The position numbers and the translations under genes were made by a program. Below are positions 5,687 through 11,350 of a stretch of 11,350 nucleotides of DNA, piece by piece. The notes under the pieces are model-generated. The model was not told the origin of the DNA and searched no databases. It was given only the letters and a program-made list of their open reading frames with translations. This DNA comes from Firmicutes bacterium UBA1764 (GTDB taxonomy: Bacteria; Bacillota; Clostridia; Peptostreptococcales; Anaerovoracaceae). Every line of letters begins with the position of its first letter. The stretch's first letter is position 1. Where the stretch lies: contig DCHA01000048.1 of NCBI GenBank assembly GCA_002315535.1, positions 1 through 11,350 of the forward strand, given 5' to 3'.

Positions 5687-6268
5687 TTACTCTATTTTAC
5701 CGCGTTCTGCCTTGTCAATATATTTCGAGCGAACGCTGACATACAATACGGTTGCCAGGACCGCCTGTCTTCCAGCAGACATATTAAAGGCCATTGTTGG
5801 CAAATCTCCACCTCTGGCGCTTCCTTTGCAGATGATGACTTCAAGTATTGCAAAAAGATATGTCATAATAAGCGAATAACCAGCAAGTCCAATAGAAAGC
5901 TTGGAGCCCAAACCATCTGAGAAGAAAAGAACAGCGACAACACCAAATGCGCCTACACAACTAACAACCGCACCCATTGCAACATATGGCCGCAGCGGAT
6001 AAATAAGGCAGCAAGCAGGTGCACGGAACAAAAGAACAATGCCGTAAGCAACCAAAAATGCCTTATAAATCTTAGCCTCGCTCTTCCCATATCCCTTAAT
6101 CAAATAAACCATGCCGATTGCGATGGCAACAGCACATAAAATCGGAGCGACATATCCGAGGACCTTATTATTTTCCTCAACAGCAAAGCAACTGTAAATG
6201 CTTGCAATACCCAAAAGGCCAAAGACTACAGCGTAGATGACCCAAAATATATTTTTCTTTCTGCTCAT
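5687..6268 (-). CDS. Six-helix integral membrane protein of unknown function
   Basis: This 193-residue, strongly hydrophobic protein has probable membrane segments near 6-28, 37-57, 67-87, 94-115, 122-144 and 165-178. A basic N-terminus (MSRKKN) and a basic tail (SKYIDKAERGK) suggest both ends are cytoplasmic. Short loops leave little room for a soluble domain. Cysteines occur at 27, 45, 86, 87, 104 and 147, but I see no known motif. I do not recognise the family. The ATG has an excellent AGGAGG site nine bases upstream and its own extended -10 promoter near 6303, with a strong terminator just after the stop, so it is probably a single-gene transcript. Codon use and GC look like the chromosome rather than the AT-rich DUF3800 gene beside it. 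Confidence 0.8.
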   Translation of the reverse strand: MSRKKNIFWVIYAVVFGLLGIASIYSCFAVEENNKVLGYVAPILCAVAIAIGMVYLIKGYGKSEAKIYKAFLVAYGIVLLFRAPACCLIYPLRPYVAMGAVVSCVGAFGVVAVLFFSDGLGSKLSIGLAGYSLIMTYLFAILEVIICKGSARGGDLPTMAFNMSAGRQAVLATVLYVSVRSKYIDKAERGKIE

Positions 6269-6302
6269 AATAGCGTTCCTCCTACAAATATTATTATTCT
6301 GT

Positions 6303-6311
6303 ATTATACCA
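6303..6311 (-). promoter_or_regulatory. Extended -10 promoter of the six-helix membrane protein gene
   Basis: On the minus strand TGGTATAAT gives a perfect TATAAT (6303-6308) with the TGn extension (6309-6311), about 35 bases before the ATG at 6268. No good -35 is present at 16-18 bases, as expected for extended -10 promoters. The same TATGGTATAAT string occurs in the trmL promoter. Confidence 0.6.
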
Positions 6312-6378
6312 TAGCCGAATCATTAATCGCTTGAAACAATATATTTTAAACCATCACTTTAGCAAAGAATTATTAAGC

Positions 6379-6450
6379 CGAGGAAGTCAGAGAGCTGGGT
6401 GTGCTGGGAGACTTTTGAGGGGGCAAAATTCATGTAGCTAAAGGGGTGTT
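6379..6450 (-). other. C-rich, G-poor tract after the five-gene operon (possible Rho site)
   Basis: I count 29 C and 8 G in these 72 minus-strand bases, directly after the TAA of the flavoprotein gene. No hairpin with a U-tail is present between this stop and the next promoter (6303-6311). The only hairpin candidate is a 5-pair CTAAA/TTTAG. C-over-G bubbles are typical of Rho loading sites, so factor-dependent termination is plausible. Confidence 0.35.
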
Positions 6451-7590
6451 TTAGATGTTAAGGTGACAATTCATGTCCCCGGCGGCGACGAGGGCGCTGG
6501 AGAAGGCCCAGGTGAGGTTGTAGCCACCGCAGAAGCCGTCTACGTCTATTACTTCGCCGGCGAAATACAGGCCGGGAACAAGTGTCGATTCCATGGTGTT
6601 TGGATTGATTTCTTTTACATCAACGCCGCCGGAGGTTGTCTGTGCGTCAGGCCAACCCTTGGTTCCGGTGATGTTAAAGCTGAGAGATTTTTCAATCCCG
6701 CAGGGTCTCTTCTTCATATAGTTTGCAAGTTTTCTCGGAACAAGATATTCCAAAGGGAATTCAGCAAGCAGCTCTTTCCTGTCTTCTTCGCTGTAGTCCC
6801 AAAGAGGGTTAACGCTCAGCTTGTAGCTTACGCCTTCCTCCAGTCTGATTTCTCTTGAAAGATCCATCACGCAAATTCCGGAGATTGCGGTCTTTGTGAA
6901 CTGAACTTCTCCGAAGTATTCAAATGCGAGAATCTCATCGCGTCCACTGCTGTGTCTGATGAGGTTAATCATCGCGTCGCATCTTACTCCGGCAAGTTCT
7001 GAGAGATCCTCTTCGCAGGTCATCGGAACAAGTGCAGGAACAGGTTTGATTATATGGTGGCCGAAGCTTTCAGCAAGCTTAAGTCCCTTCCCGTCAGAGC
7101 CAAACTGTATTCCAGCCTTACCGCCGGTAGCGATAAGAAGGTTCTTTGCCTTTGCGATGCGGCCATCAACTGACTCAACAATAAAAATATCTGATTCCTT
7201 TGAAGCGGATTTAACTTCAAAGCCATATTCGATATCAGAAGCCTGTGCGCCTTTAATAAGAGCCTCCGCAATAGTGCTTGCCTCTTCTGATCGCGGATAC
7301 ATTCTGCCGTCATCCTCTTCCTTTGCAATTACGCCAAGATTCTCAAAGCTGTATAAAAGATCGTCAATGCAGGCATTTTGCAAAACAGTTTCAACAAATT
7401 CCGGATTATTGTAACAGCTCGGATTAGCCTCTGAATTCAAAAAGTTGCAGCGGCCGTTTCCCGTTGCGTAAATCTTTTTTGCGGCCTCGGCGTTTTTTTC
7501 AAGAATGAGACAATCACCCTCAAAGCCTGAAGCGCAGAAAAGGCCGGCAGCGCCGGCCCCTATAATAATTAAATCATAAACTTTCTTCAT
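6451..7590 (-). CDS. HI0933/YhiN-family FAD-dependent oxidoreductase (BaiN-like)
   Basis: This 379-residue flavoprotein begins DLIIIGAGAAGLF, with the dinucleotide-binding GxGxxG at 11-16. The family hallmark ATGNGRCNFLN follows at about 42-52. A second nucleotide-contact strand (LLIATGG) lies mid-protein. The C-terminal block GLYFAGEVIDVDGFCGGYN...AFSSALVAAG (340-371) completes the FAD site. Length and motif order fit the HI0933 family (about 390-420 residues). Family members include enzymes proposed to reduce bile-acid intermediates, but most have no known substrate, so none should be assumed here. The ATG overlaps the stop of the upstream DUF308-like gene by one base (TAATG), and there is no clear Shine-Dalgarno, so translation is probably coupled. 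It is the last gene of the five-gene operon. Confidence 0.92.
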   Translation of the reverse strand: MKKVYDLIIIGAGAAGLFCASGFEGDCLILEKNAEAAKKIYATGNGRCNFLNSEANPSCYNNPEFVETVLQNACIDDLLYSFENLGVIAKEEDDGRMYPRSEEASTIAEALIKGAQASDIEYGFEVKSASKESDIFIVESVDGRIAKAKNLLIATGGKAGIQFGSDGKGLKLAESFGHHIIKPVPALVPMTCEEDLSELAGVRCDAMINLIRHSSGRDEILAFEYFGEVQFTKTAISGICVMDLSREIRLEEGVSYKLSVNPLWDYSEEDRKELLAEFPLEYLVPRKLANYMKKRPCGIEKSLSFNITGTKGWPDAQTTSGGVDVKEINPNTMESTLVPGLYFAGEVIDVDGFCGGYNLTWAFSSALVAAGDMNCHLNI

Positions 7591-8855
7591 TATTTATTAG
7601 TATCCAGCCAATCAAATGTAAATGTCTGAGTTAACTTTAAATCTGTCTCCTTAGATTTAGGGTCAGATAATGGTTTAATAGCATATTCTTCTGCAGAGAA
7701 GAGCTCTTCAAGTGACAGCGGTGTGAAGCTTGCAAGCTCATCGATGTCTTCTTCGATAGGCTTTTCATTTTCAAGCTCAAGAAGGAATGCACTTCTCTTA
7801 AGAGCCTCGCCGCCTTCTGATTTAAATGTAGGCTCGTCGATTTCAAGTGTCGGCAGATCAAGCTCCGGCACCCTGTTTTCCATTTCCTCAAGATTAACAA
7901 GTCCGCGCTTCTGCTCAAGATTGAGGTCGTCTGTCTTTTGTGTAGCGACAACCTCCTTCTCGATTGTCGGAATGTTTACAGGCTTATTAAATACAGGTCT
8001 GGTTGACAGCAGCTCTTCCTCATTAAAGAAGTTGAATACTTCCTCTTCCTGAACAGTTTCAGCAGGCTCTGCCGGCTCTTCCGCCAGTCTTATAATCTCC
8101 TCGGTTTCCTCCGGAGTGAAGCTCATAGTTCTTTCGCTTGCAGGTCTGATAAAGTCCTTCTTGGCTTTTCTTGCCTCAGCCCTTTCCTCGGCCTCCTTAA
8201 CCTTTGCAAGTCTTGCCTCTTCAATTTCTGCTTCTCTTTCAGCCTCTGACATGCTGCGCTTTCTGTCGCGCTCTGCCCTCTCTGCCTCAGCGGCAAGTCT
8301 CTTTGCATTAGCTCTTTCCTGAGCCTCTTTCGCCTTTACAGAATCCGCACGCTTTATCATGTATACAGAATAAATAGCAACACTGAAGGCCTGCAGTATC
8401 ATAGCGATGGCTATTGCATATAAGTCATCAACATCTGCAAGGAACTCAGGAATTAAAAGTACAAATCCAAAGATTGAATTAATAAGTCCAAGTGGAACAA
8501 CCGAGAACCAGTTCTTCGGGTTTACCCTGCTTACTGCCAGAGCCTCCGCAACGCGGCAAAAGCCACTAACCATAAGTCCAAAGCCAAAGAATATTGCGAT
8601 GCTTCCGTCAGGAATTAAATCTGCAATTGCGAGAAAGCCTAATGCGGCGGATGCCACACCATCAATGAGTGCTGCTTCTGAAAGAAGGTTTCTTCTGAAT
8701 CCAATTACATATGTAATGAACTGAAGAAGTCCATAAAGCATAAGTGCAGCGCCAAGAATAAATGCAACTCCGGCATAACCATTCATGTAGAACGCAAAGC
8801 AATATGCTCCTGCGCCTGCCAATATTAATGCTGATAAGCCTGAAATAAATCTCAT
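7590..8855 (-). CDS. DUF308/HdeD-like membrane protein with a long charged cytoplasmic tail
   Basis: This 421-residue protein has two parts. Residues 1-167 form six membrane segments (about 4-22, 29-51, 61-79, 85-107, 118-138, 146-167) with the glycine-rich paired-helix look of DUF308/HdeD proteins. From about 168 the chain becomes soluble. An Ala/Glu/Arg/Lys-rich helix (168-233) looks like a coiled coil, followed by an acidic, proline-containing, low-complexity region to the end (TFDWLDTNK). The tail is over half the protein and unlike ordinary HdeD proteins, which end after the sixth helix. It could be a scaffold or a cytoplasmic docking segment, which is inference. A weak AGAG site precedes the ATG. 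It lies 30 bases after the phosphatase gene and overlaps the flavoprotein start by one base. Confidence 0.82.
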   Translation of the reverse strand: MRFISGLSALILAGAGAYCFAFYMNGYAGVAFILGAALMLYGLLQFITYVIGFRRNLLSEAALIDGVASAALGFLAIADLIPDGSIAIFFGFGLMVSGFCRVAEALAVSRVNPKNWFSVVPLGLINSIFGFVLLIPEFLADVDDLYAIAIAMILQAFSVAIYSVYMIKRADSVKAKEAQERANAKRLAAEAERAERDRKRSMSEAEREAEIEEARLAKVKEAEERAEARKAKKDFIRPASERTMSFTPEETEEIIRLAEEPAEPAETVQEEEVFNFFNEEELLSTRPVFNKPVNIPTIEKEVVATQKTDDLNLEQKRGLVNLEEMENRVPELDLPTLEIDEPTFKSEGGEALKRSAFLLELENEKPIEEDIDELASFTPLSLEELFSAEEYAIKPLSDPKSKETDLKLTQTFTFDWLDTNK

Positions 8856-8885
8856 AAATAATTCTCTTTCAATTTCAATAATATA

Positions 8886-9659
8886 CTATTCAAGCATCTT
8901 ATCCTTAAATGCTTGCATTTGTTCATCACTTAAACCGATGGATGTGTGCAAATAGTTTTGTACGTTTCCATAATCGATTTCTACTTGATCAAAGAAGGCG
9001 TCAAGATATCTGCTGTCAAGCGTGAACAGCTCGATAAGCTTATCTGCCAGCCTGTCGCTTGCGCCCCTCTCTTTAAAGTCATCTCTCATCTTTGCGGCTT
9101 CCCATTCGGCATGAGCACGACTGATTAAATAATCATCGTATATTGCTTCTCTGTCGACTCCAAGGATGCAGCAAAGGACTGCGGCTGTCATGCCTGTGCG
9201 ATCTTTTCCAGAAGTACAGTGAAACAGTATCGCGCCCTTGTCGTACTCCATTATGCCGCGAATCATCTCTGCAAACCTGCGATTTGAAAACGGGTTTCTA
9301 ATCATGTCCCTGTAAATTACGGTCATATCCGGCATGAGGGCCAACTTTTCGTCTTCAGGGCCCGGAGCAAACATCTTTGCAAAGATTCTCTTAAAATTGA
9401 CATGCTTGTCATCAGTGCTGTCATCATCCATCAGAAACCAGTTAACATACTCGGTGCCCGGAATCATGATGTCAGGTTTATTCACTGTCTCGTTCTTTGT
9501 CCTAAGATCAATTACTTTTGTAATATTATTCTTTTTGAACCATTCAAGATCCTGATCATCAATTGCATTGAGCATTGCAGATCTAAACAGCAAATTCTTT
9601 TTAATTTTTTTCCCTTCGGAATTTACTATTCCACCAAGATCTCTAAGGTTCCTAATCAT
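8886..9659 (-). CDS. Protein tyrosine phosphatase, LipA/PtpB-like (Y_phosphatase3)
   Basis: This 257-residue protein opens with NLRDLGG (4-10) and KKNLLFRSAML (20-30), the conserved start of the bacterial tyrosine/phosphoinositide phosphatase family that includes Listeria LipA and mycobacterial PtpB. The active-site loop HCTSGKDRTG (147-156) supplies the nucleophile C148 and phosphate-binding R154. K152 and D153 within the loop are typical of this branch. A VIDLRTKNE strand (49-57) lies upstream, and the C-terminal half is helical. There is no signal peptide, so it is probably cytosolic, unlike secreted LipA. It starts three bases after the hydrolase gene in the same operon, with only a weak ribosome site, consistent with coupled translation. 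Its substrate cannot be read from the sequence. Confidence 0.92.
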   Translation of the reverse strand: MIRNLRDLGGIVNSEGKKIKKNLLFRSAMLNAIDDQDLEWFKKNNITKVIDLRTKNETVNKPDIMIPGTEYVNWFLMDDDSTDDKHVNFKRIFAKMFAPGPEDEKLALMPDMTVIYRDMIRNPFSNRRFAEMIRGIMEYDKGAILFHCTSGKDRTGMTAAVLCCILGVDREAIYDDYLISRAHAEWEAAKMRDDFKERGASDRLADKLIELFTLDSRYLDAFFDQVEIDYGNVQNYLHTSIGLSDEQMQAFKDKMLE

Positions 9660-9662
9660 TAG

Positions 9663-10583
9663 TTAAATCACTTTCTTAATAAAATCGCTTACTATTCTTT
9701 CGTAGCGCTCCTTGTCTACAAGGTAGCTGGCTCCATGATCGGCGCCATCAAATAAGTGGCGCTCAACAATATCAGGTCTTGCCTGCTGTACACTCTCGCT
9801 CATATATGCAGGAACAAAGTTATCCTCTGCTCCATGAATAATCAAAACGGGAATATTGCATTTCTTTATTTCTTCGTCAGCTCTGCACTCCGCCAAATCG
9901 TAGCGGCAGAAAAGCCTCGATGAAAGCTTTACAAATCCGATGACAAACTCCGGCAAATGCATATTGACCTTTTCAACTCTCTTTATTACGTCAACCGCAC
10001 TGGAGTACGGGCAGTCCGCAAATATTGCCTTTACGTTTTCCGGTAGAGCCAGACCTGATGCCATAAGCACCGTAGCCCCGCCCATCGATATACCGACAAG
10101 AATAATTTTCTGTGACTCACCGAATCTGCTTAATGCATACTCTACCCACTTTAGAAGGTCTTTTCTTTCAAGTATGCCAAAGCCCATATACTTTCCTTCG
10201 CTTTGCCCCTGCGCCCTTTGGTCTACCAAGAGGACATTATGTCCAAGACCTCTGAACAGCTGAGCCCCTCCGGAGAAATCCCTTCTGGCGGTTCCTCTGT
10301 AGCCGTGAAAGCATATTTCAAGCGGCGCCCCATCACAAACGTGATAGTAATAGCCATGCAACCTTAGCCCGTCAAAAGATGTAATCCATACATCCTCATA
10401 TGGAAGCTCGAGCAATGCCGCGATTTTCTTTTTTGCAGGTCCAACAAGCTCCGGATGCTTTCTTGAAAATTTCACATCCATGTCCTGCTCATTTGGGTCA
10501 GGCATAAAGCACAGCTTTCTGATCCACATAAGCGTTGCGAGAAGTATGATTAATAATACAATTATGACAATCAGTACTATCAT
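9663..10583 (-). CDS. Membrane-anchored alpha/beta hydrolase
   Basis: This 306-residue protein has an N-terminal membrane anchor (1-20, almost all I/L/V) followed by basic residues (IRK), then an alpha/beta hydrolase core. The oxyanion strand CFHGYRG (91-97), the nucleophile elbow GISMGG (164-169, S166), the acid in GAEDNFVP (D254) and the histidine in GADHG (H283) complete a classic catalytic triad. LLVDQRAQGQSEG (118-130) is typical of the serine aminopeptidase/BAAT-like branch, as in Bacillus YqkD-type proteins. Substrate is unknown; esterase or acyl-transfer roles are possible. The anchor's orientation would determine which side of the membrane the domain faces. AGGA lies about eight bases before the ATG. 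It is second in the operon, nine bases after trmL. Confidence 0.92.
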   Translation of the reverse strand: MIVLIVIIVLLIILLATLMWIRKLCFMPDPNEQDMDVKFSRKHPELVGPAKKKIAALLELPYEDVWITSFDGLRLHGYYYHVCDGAPLEICFHGYRGTARRDFSGGAQLFRGLGHNVLLVDQRAQGQSEGKYMGFGILERKDLLKWVEYALSRFGESQKIILVGISMGGATVLMASGLALPENVKAIFADCPYSSAVDVIKRVEKVNMHLPEFVIGFVKLSSRLFCRYDLAECRADEEIKKCNIPVLIIHGAEDNFVPAYMSESVQQARPDIVERHLFDGADHGASYLVDKERYERIVSDFIKKVI

Positions 10584-10592
10584 TTATGCATC

Positions 10593-11063
10593 CTATTCAA
10601 GTCCGGGGAAATCCAGCTGACGAAGAGCCTCAAATAAAACTATGTTCGCTGAATTCGCAAGGTTAAATGATCTGAGCCTGGTATCCTCGCTCATCGGGAT
10701 TCTGATTGCAAAGTCCTGATGCTCGCTGATGAAAGGTCTCGGAAGACCTGCTGTTTCTTTTCCGAAAAGAAGCATGTCTTCATCCTGATATTTAACATCG
10801 GTATAACGCTGCTTTCCCTTCGTTGTCGAAAGCCACATGCGCCTGCCCTTATATTCTTCAAGGAATTCTTCAAAGCTCTCGTGGATTTCCAGCTTTACAT
10901 ATGGCCAGTAATCCAGCCCCGCTCTTTTTACCTGTCTGTCATCTATAGAAAACCCAAGTGGCTTTACAAGATGCAGCACAGAATTGGTTGCGGCGCAGGT
11001 TCTTGCGATATTGCCTGTATTGGGTGGAATCTCCGGCTCAACAAAAACTACATGTAATGCCAT
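10593..11063 (-). CDS. trmL: tRNA (cytidine(34)-2'-O)-methyltransferase TrmL
   Basis: This 156-residue SpoU/SPOUT-class enzyme has the three knot motifs: motif 1 PPNTGNIARTCAAT (13-26), motif 2 LLFGKETAGLP (97-107) and motif 3 IRIPM...RSFNLANSANIVLFEALRQ (120-149). Family members (E. coli TrmL/YibK, Bacillus CspR) methylate the 2'-OH of wobble base 34 in tRNA-Leu isoacceptors using S-adenosylmethionine, and act as dimers with the cofactor bound in the trefoil knot. Length is exactly as expected for the stand-alone catalytic domain. The ATG has AGGAG five to six bases upstream and an extended -10 promoter near 11100. It is the first of five closely spaced minus-strand genes. The function of the others does not point to tRNA modification. 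Confidence 0.95.
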   Translation of the reverse strand: MALHVVFVEPEIPPNTGNIARTCAATNSVLHLVKPLGFSIDDRQVKRAGLDYWPYVKLEIHESFEEFLEEYKGRRMWLSTTKGKQRYTDVKYQDEDMLLFGKETAGLPRPFISEHQDFAIRIPMSEDTRLRSFNLANSANIVLFEALRQLDFPGLE

Positions 11064-11097
11064 TTTGTCTCCTCTTTCCCATATAATTTAACGTTTA

Positions 11098-11106
11098 ATT
11101 ATACCA
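11098..11106 (-). promoter_or_regulatory. Extended -10 promoter of the trmL operon
   Basis: On the minus strand TGGTATAAT (hexamer 11098-11103) lies about 35 bases before the trmL ATG. A CAGACA 19 bases upstream matches the -35 consensus at four of six positions. It would drive all five genes down to 6451. Confidence 0.6.
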
Positions 11107-11155
11107 TAATAAGCGTATATATTGTCTGCGCAAAATGCAAAAGCCGATTGTAGAG

Positions 11156-11175
11156 CGATTTTTACAAAAAAATCG
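11156..11175. repeat. Perfect AT-rich hairpin in the trmL-HU intergenic region
   Basis: CGATTTTT (11156-11163) and AAAAATCG (11168-11175) form an 8-pair stem with an ACAA loop. No U-tail follows on either strand, so it is not an obvious terminator. It sits between the divergent promoters of trmL and HU and could be a protein-binding site. The rest of this 240-base gap is A/T-rich without another gene. Confidence 0.4.
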
Positions 11176-11214
11176 ACTAAAAACATTGAAAAATCCACAA
11201 TTTGTGCTATTTTT

Positions 11215-11244
11215 TTGTTGTACATACGCTAAATATAGTATAAA
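11215..11244 (+). promoter_or_regulatory. Probable promoter of the HU gene
   Basis: TTGTTG (11215-11220) and TATAAA (11239-11244) are separated by 18 bases, giving a leader of about 55 bases. An alternative shift pairs a TTGTAC with TAAAAT at 17 bases. The A/T-rich surroundings could help a highly expressed gene. Confidence 0.45.
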
Positions 11245-11303
11245 ATAAAAATACAAATAAATAAGTTAATTATTGTTTTTATTGTTATTAAGGAGATTAA
11301 ACA

Positions 11304-11350
11304 ATGAACAGAGTAGAATTAGTAGAAGCAATCGTTAAGGAAACTGGCGT
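11304..11350 (+). CDS. HU-family DNA-binding protein (5' partial)
   Basis: The first 15 complete codons read MNRVELVEAIVKETG, closely matching the conserved first helix of bacterial HU proteins (MNKxELIxAIAxKTG). The AAGGAG ribosome site eight bases upstream is strong, as expected for an abundant nucleoid protein. HU bends and compacts DNA as a dimer of about 90 residues. Its DNA-binding arms lie beyond the window edge, so the assignment rests on the N-terminus alone. It is divergent from trmL across 240 bases. Confidence 0.82.
   Translation, partial: MNRVELVEAIVKETG

Noticed and set aside
6393..6402. A 10-base match (AGCTGGGTGT) between the small RNA and the antisense of the flavoprotein mRNA tail, which would allow pairing
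   Set aside because: One 10-base match between an 80-base RNA and both strands of 11 kb is expected by chance, so it is no evidence of targeting.
6463..6858. Plus-strand open frame of 131 codons opposite the flavoprotein gene
   Set aside because: It is antisense to a clear FAD-binding protein, lacks a ribosome site and has no recognisable domain.
8116..8322. Low-complexity frames opposite and within the charged tail region of the DUF308-like gene
   Set aside because: They are serine/alanine/leucine-rich shadows created by the repetitive Glu/Ala/Arg codons of the real gene.

Overview
The window looks like a piece of a Clostridia-type (Firmicutes) chromosome. The signs are a PcrA-type helicase, an HU start preceded by a strong AAGGAG site, sigma-A promoters with extended -10 elements, GGAGG ribosome sites, many U-tailed intrinsic terminators, and moderate GC with AT-rich gaps. 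I see no CRISPR array, transposase, integrase, rRNA or tRNA.

Left part (1-2838). The 3' end of a plus-strand gene, perhaps a LysR-type regulator, converges on a minus-strand pair: pcrA/uvrD and a small protein whose TTG start overlaps the pcrA stop. A shared bidirectional terminator separates them. The pcrA promoter is close to consensus (TTGAAA-N17-TATAAT). A 12/14 match to the Firmicutes LexA box lies directly against its -10, so SOS control of this DNA-repair operon is likely.

Middle (2839-6268). Two plus-strand genes follow: a membrane protein of unknown function, whose extended -10 places +1 on the start codon, and a DUF937 protein. Next comes a minus-strand block with a DUF1508/YegP protein, an apparent stand-alone small RNA gene, and an AT-rich DUF3800 gene. 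Terminator hairpins that look like copies of one another bound this block. The RNA gene has its own promoter (TTGACA-N17-TATATT) overlapping the DUF3800 stop, complementary ends and a seven-U tail. The DUF3800 gene and adjacent RNA form the most interesting unit here, because DUF3800 genes are known to neighbour several candidate structured RNAs. To the right is a six-helix membrane protein of unknown function.

Right part (6451-11350). Five tightly packed minus-strand genes read from 11063 down to 6451: trmL (tRNA wobble 2'-O-methyltransferase), a membrane-anchored alpha/beta hydrolase, a protein tyrosine phosphatase, a DUF308-like membrane protein with a long charged tail, and a HI0933-family flavoprotein. 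Gaps of 9, 3 and 30 bases and a one-base TAATG overlap point to one operon driven from a promoter near 11100. The operon appears to end without an intrinsic hairpin, in a C-rich, G-poor stretch that could suit Rho. A divergent HU gene begins at 11304 and runs off the window.
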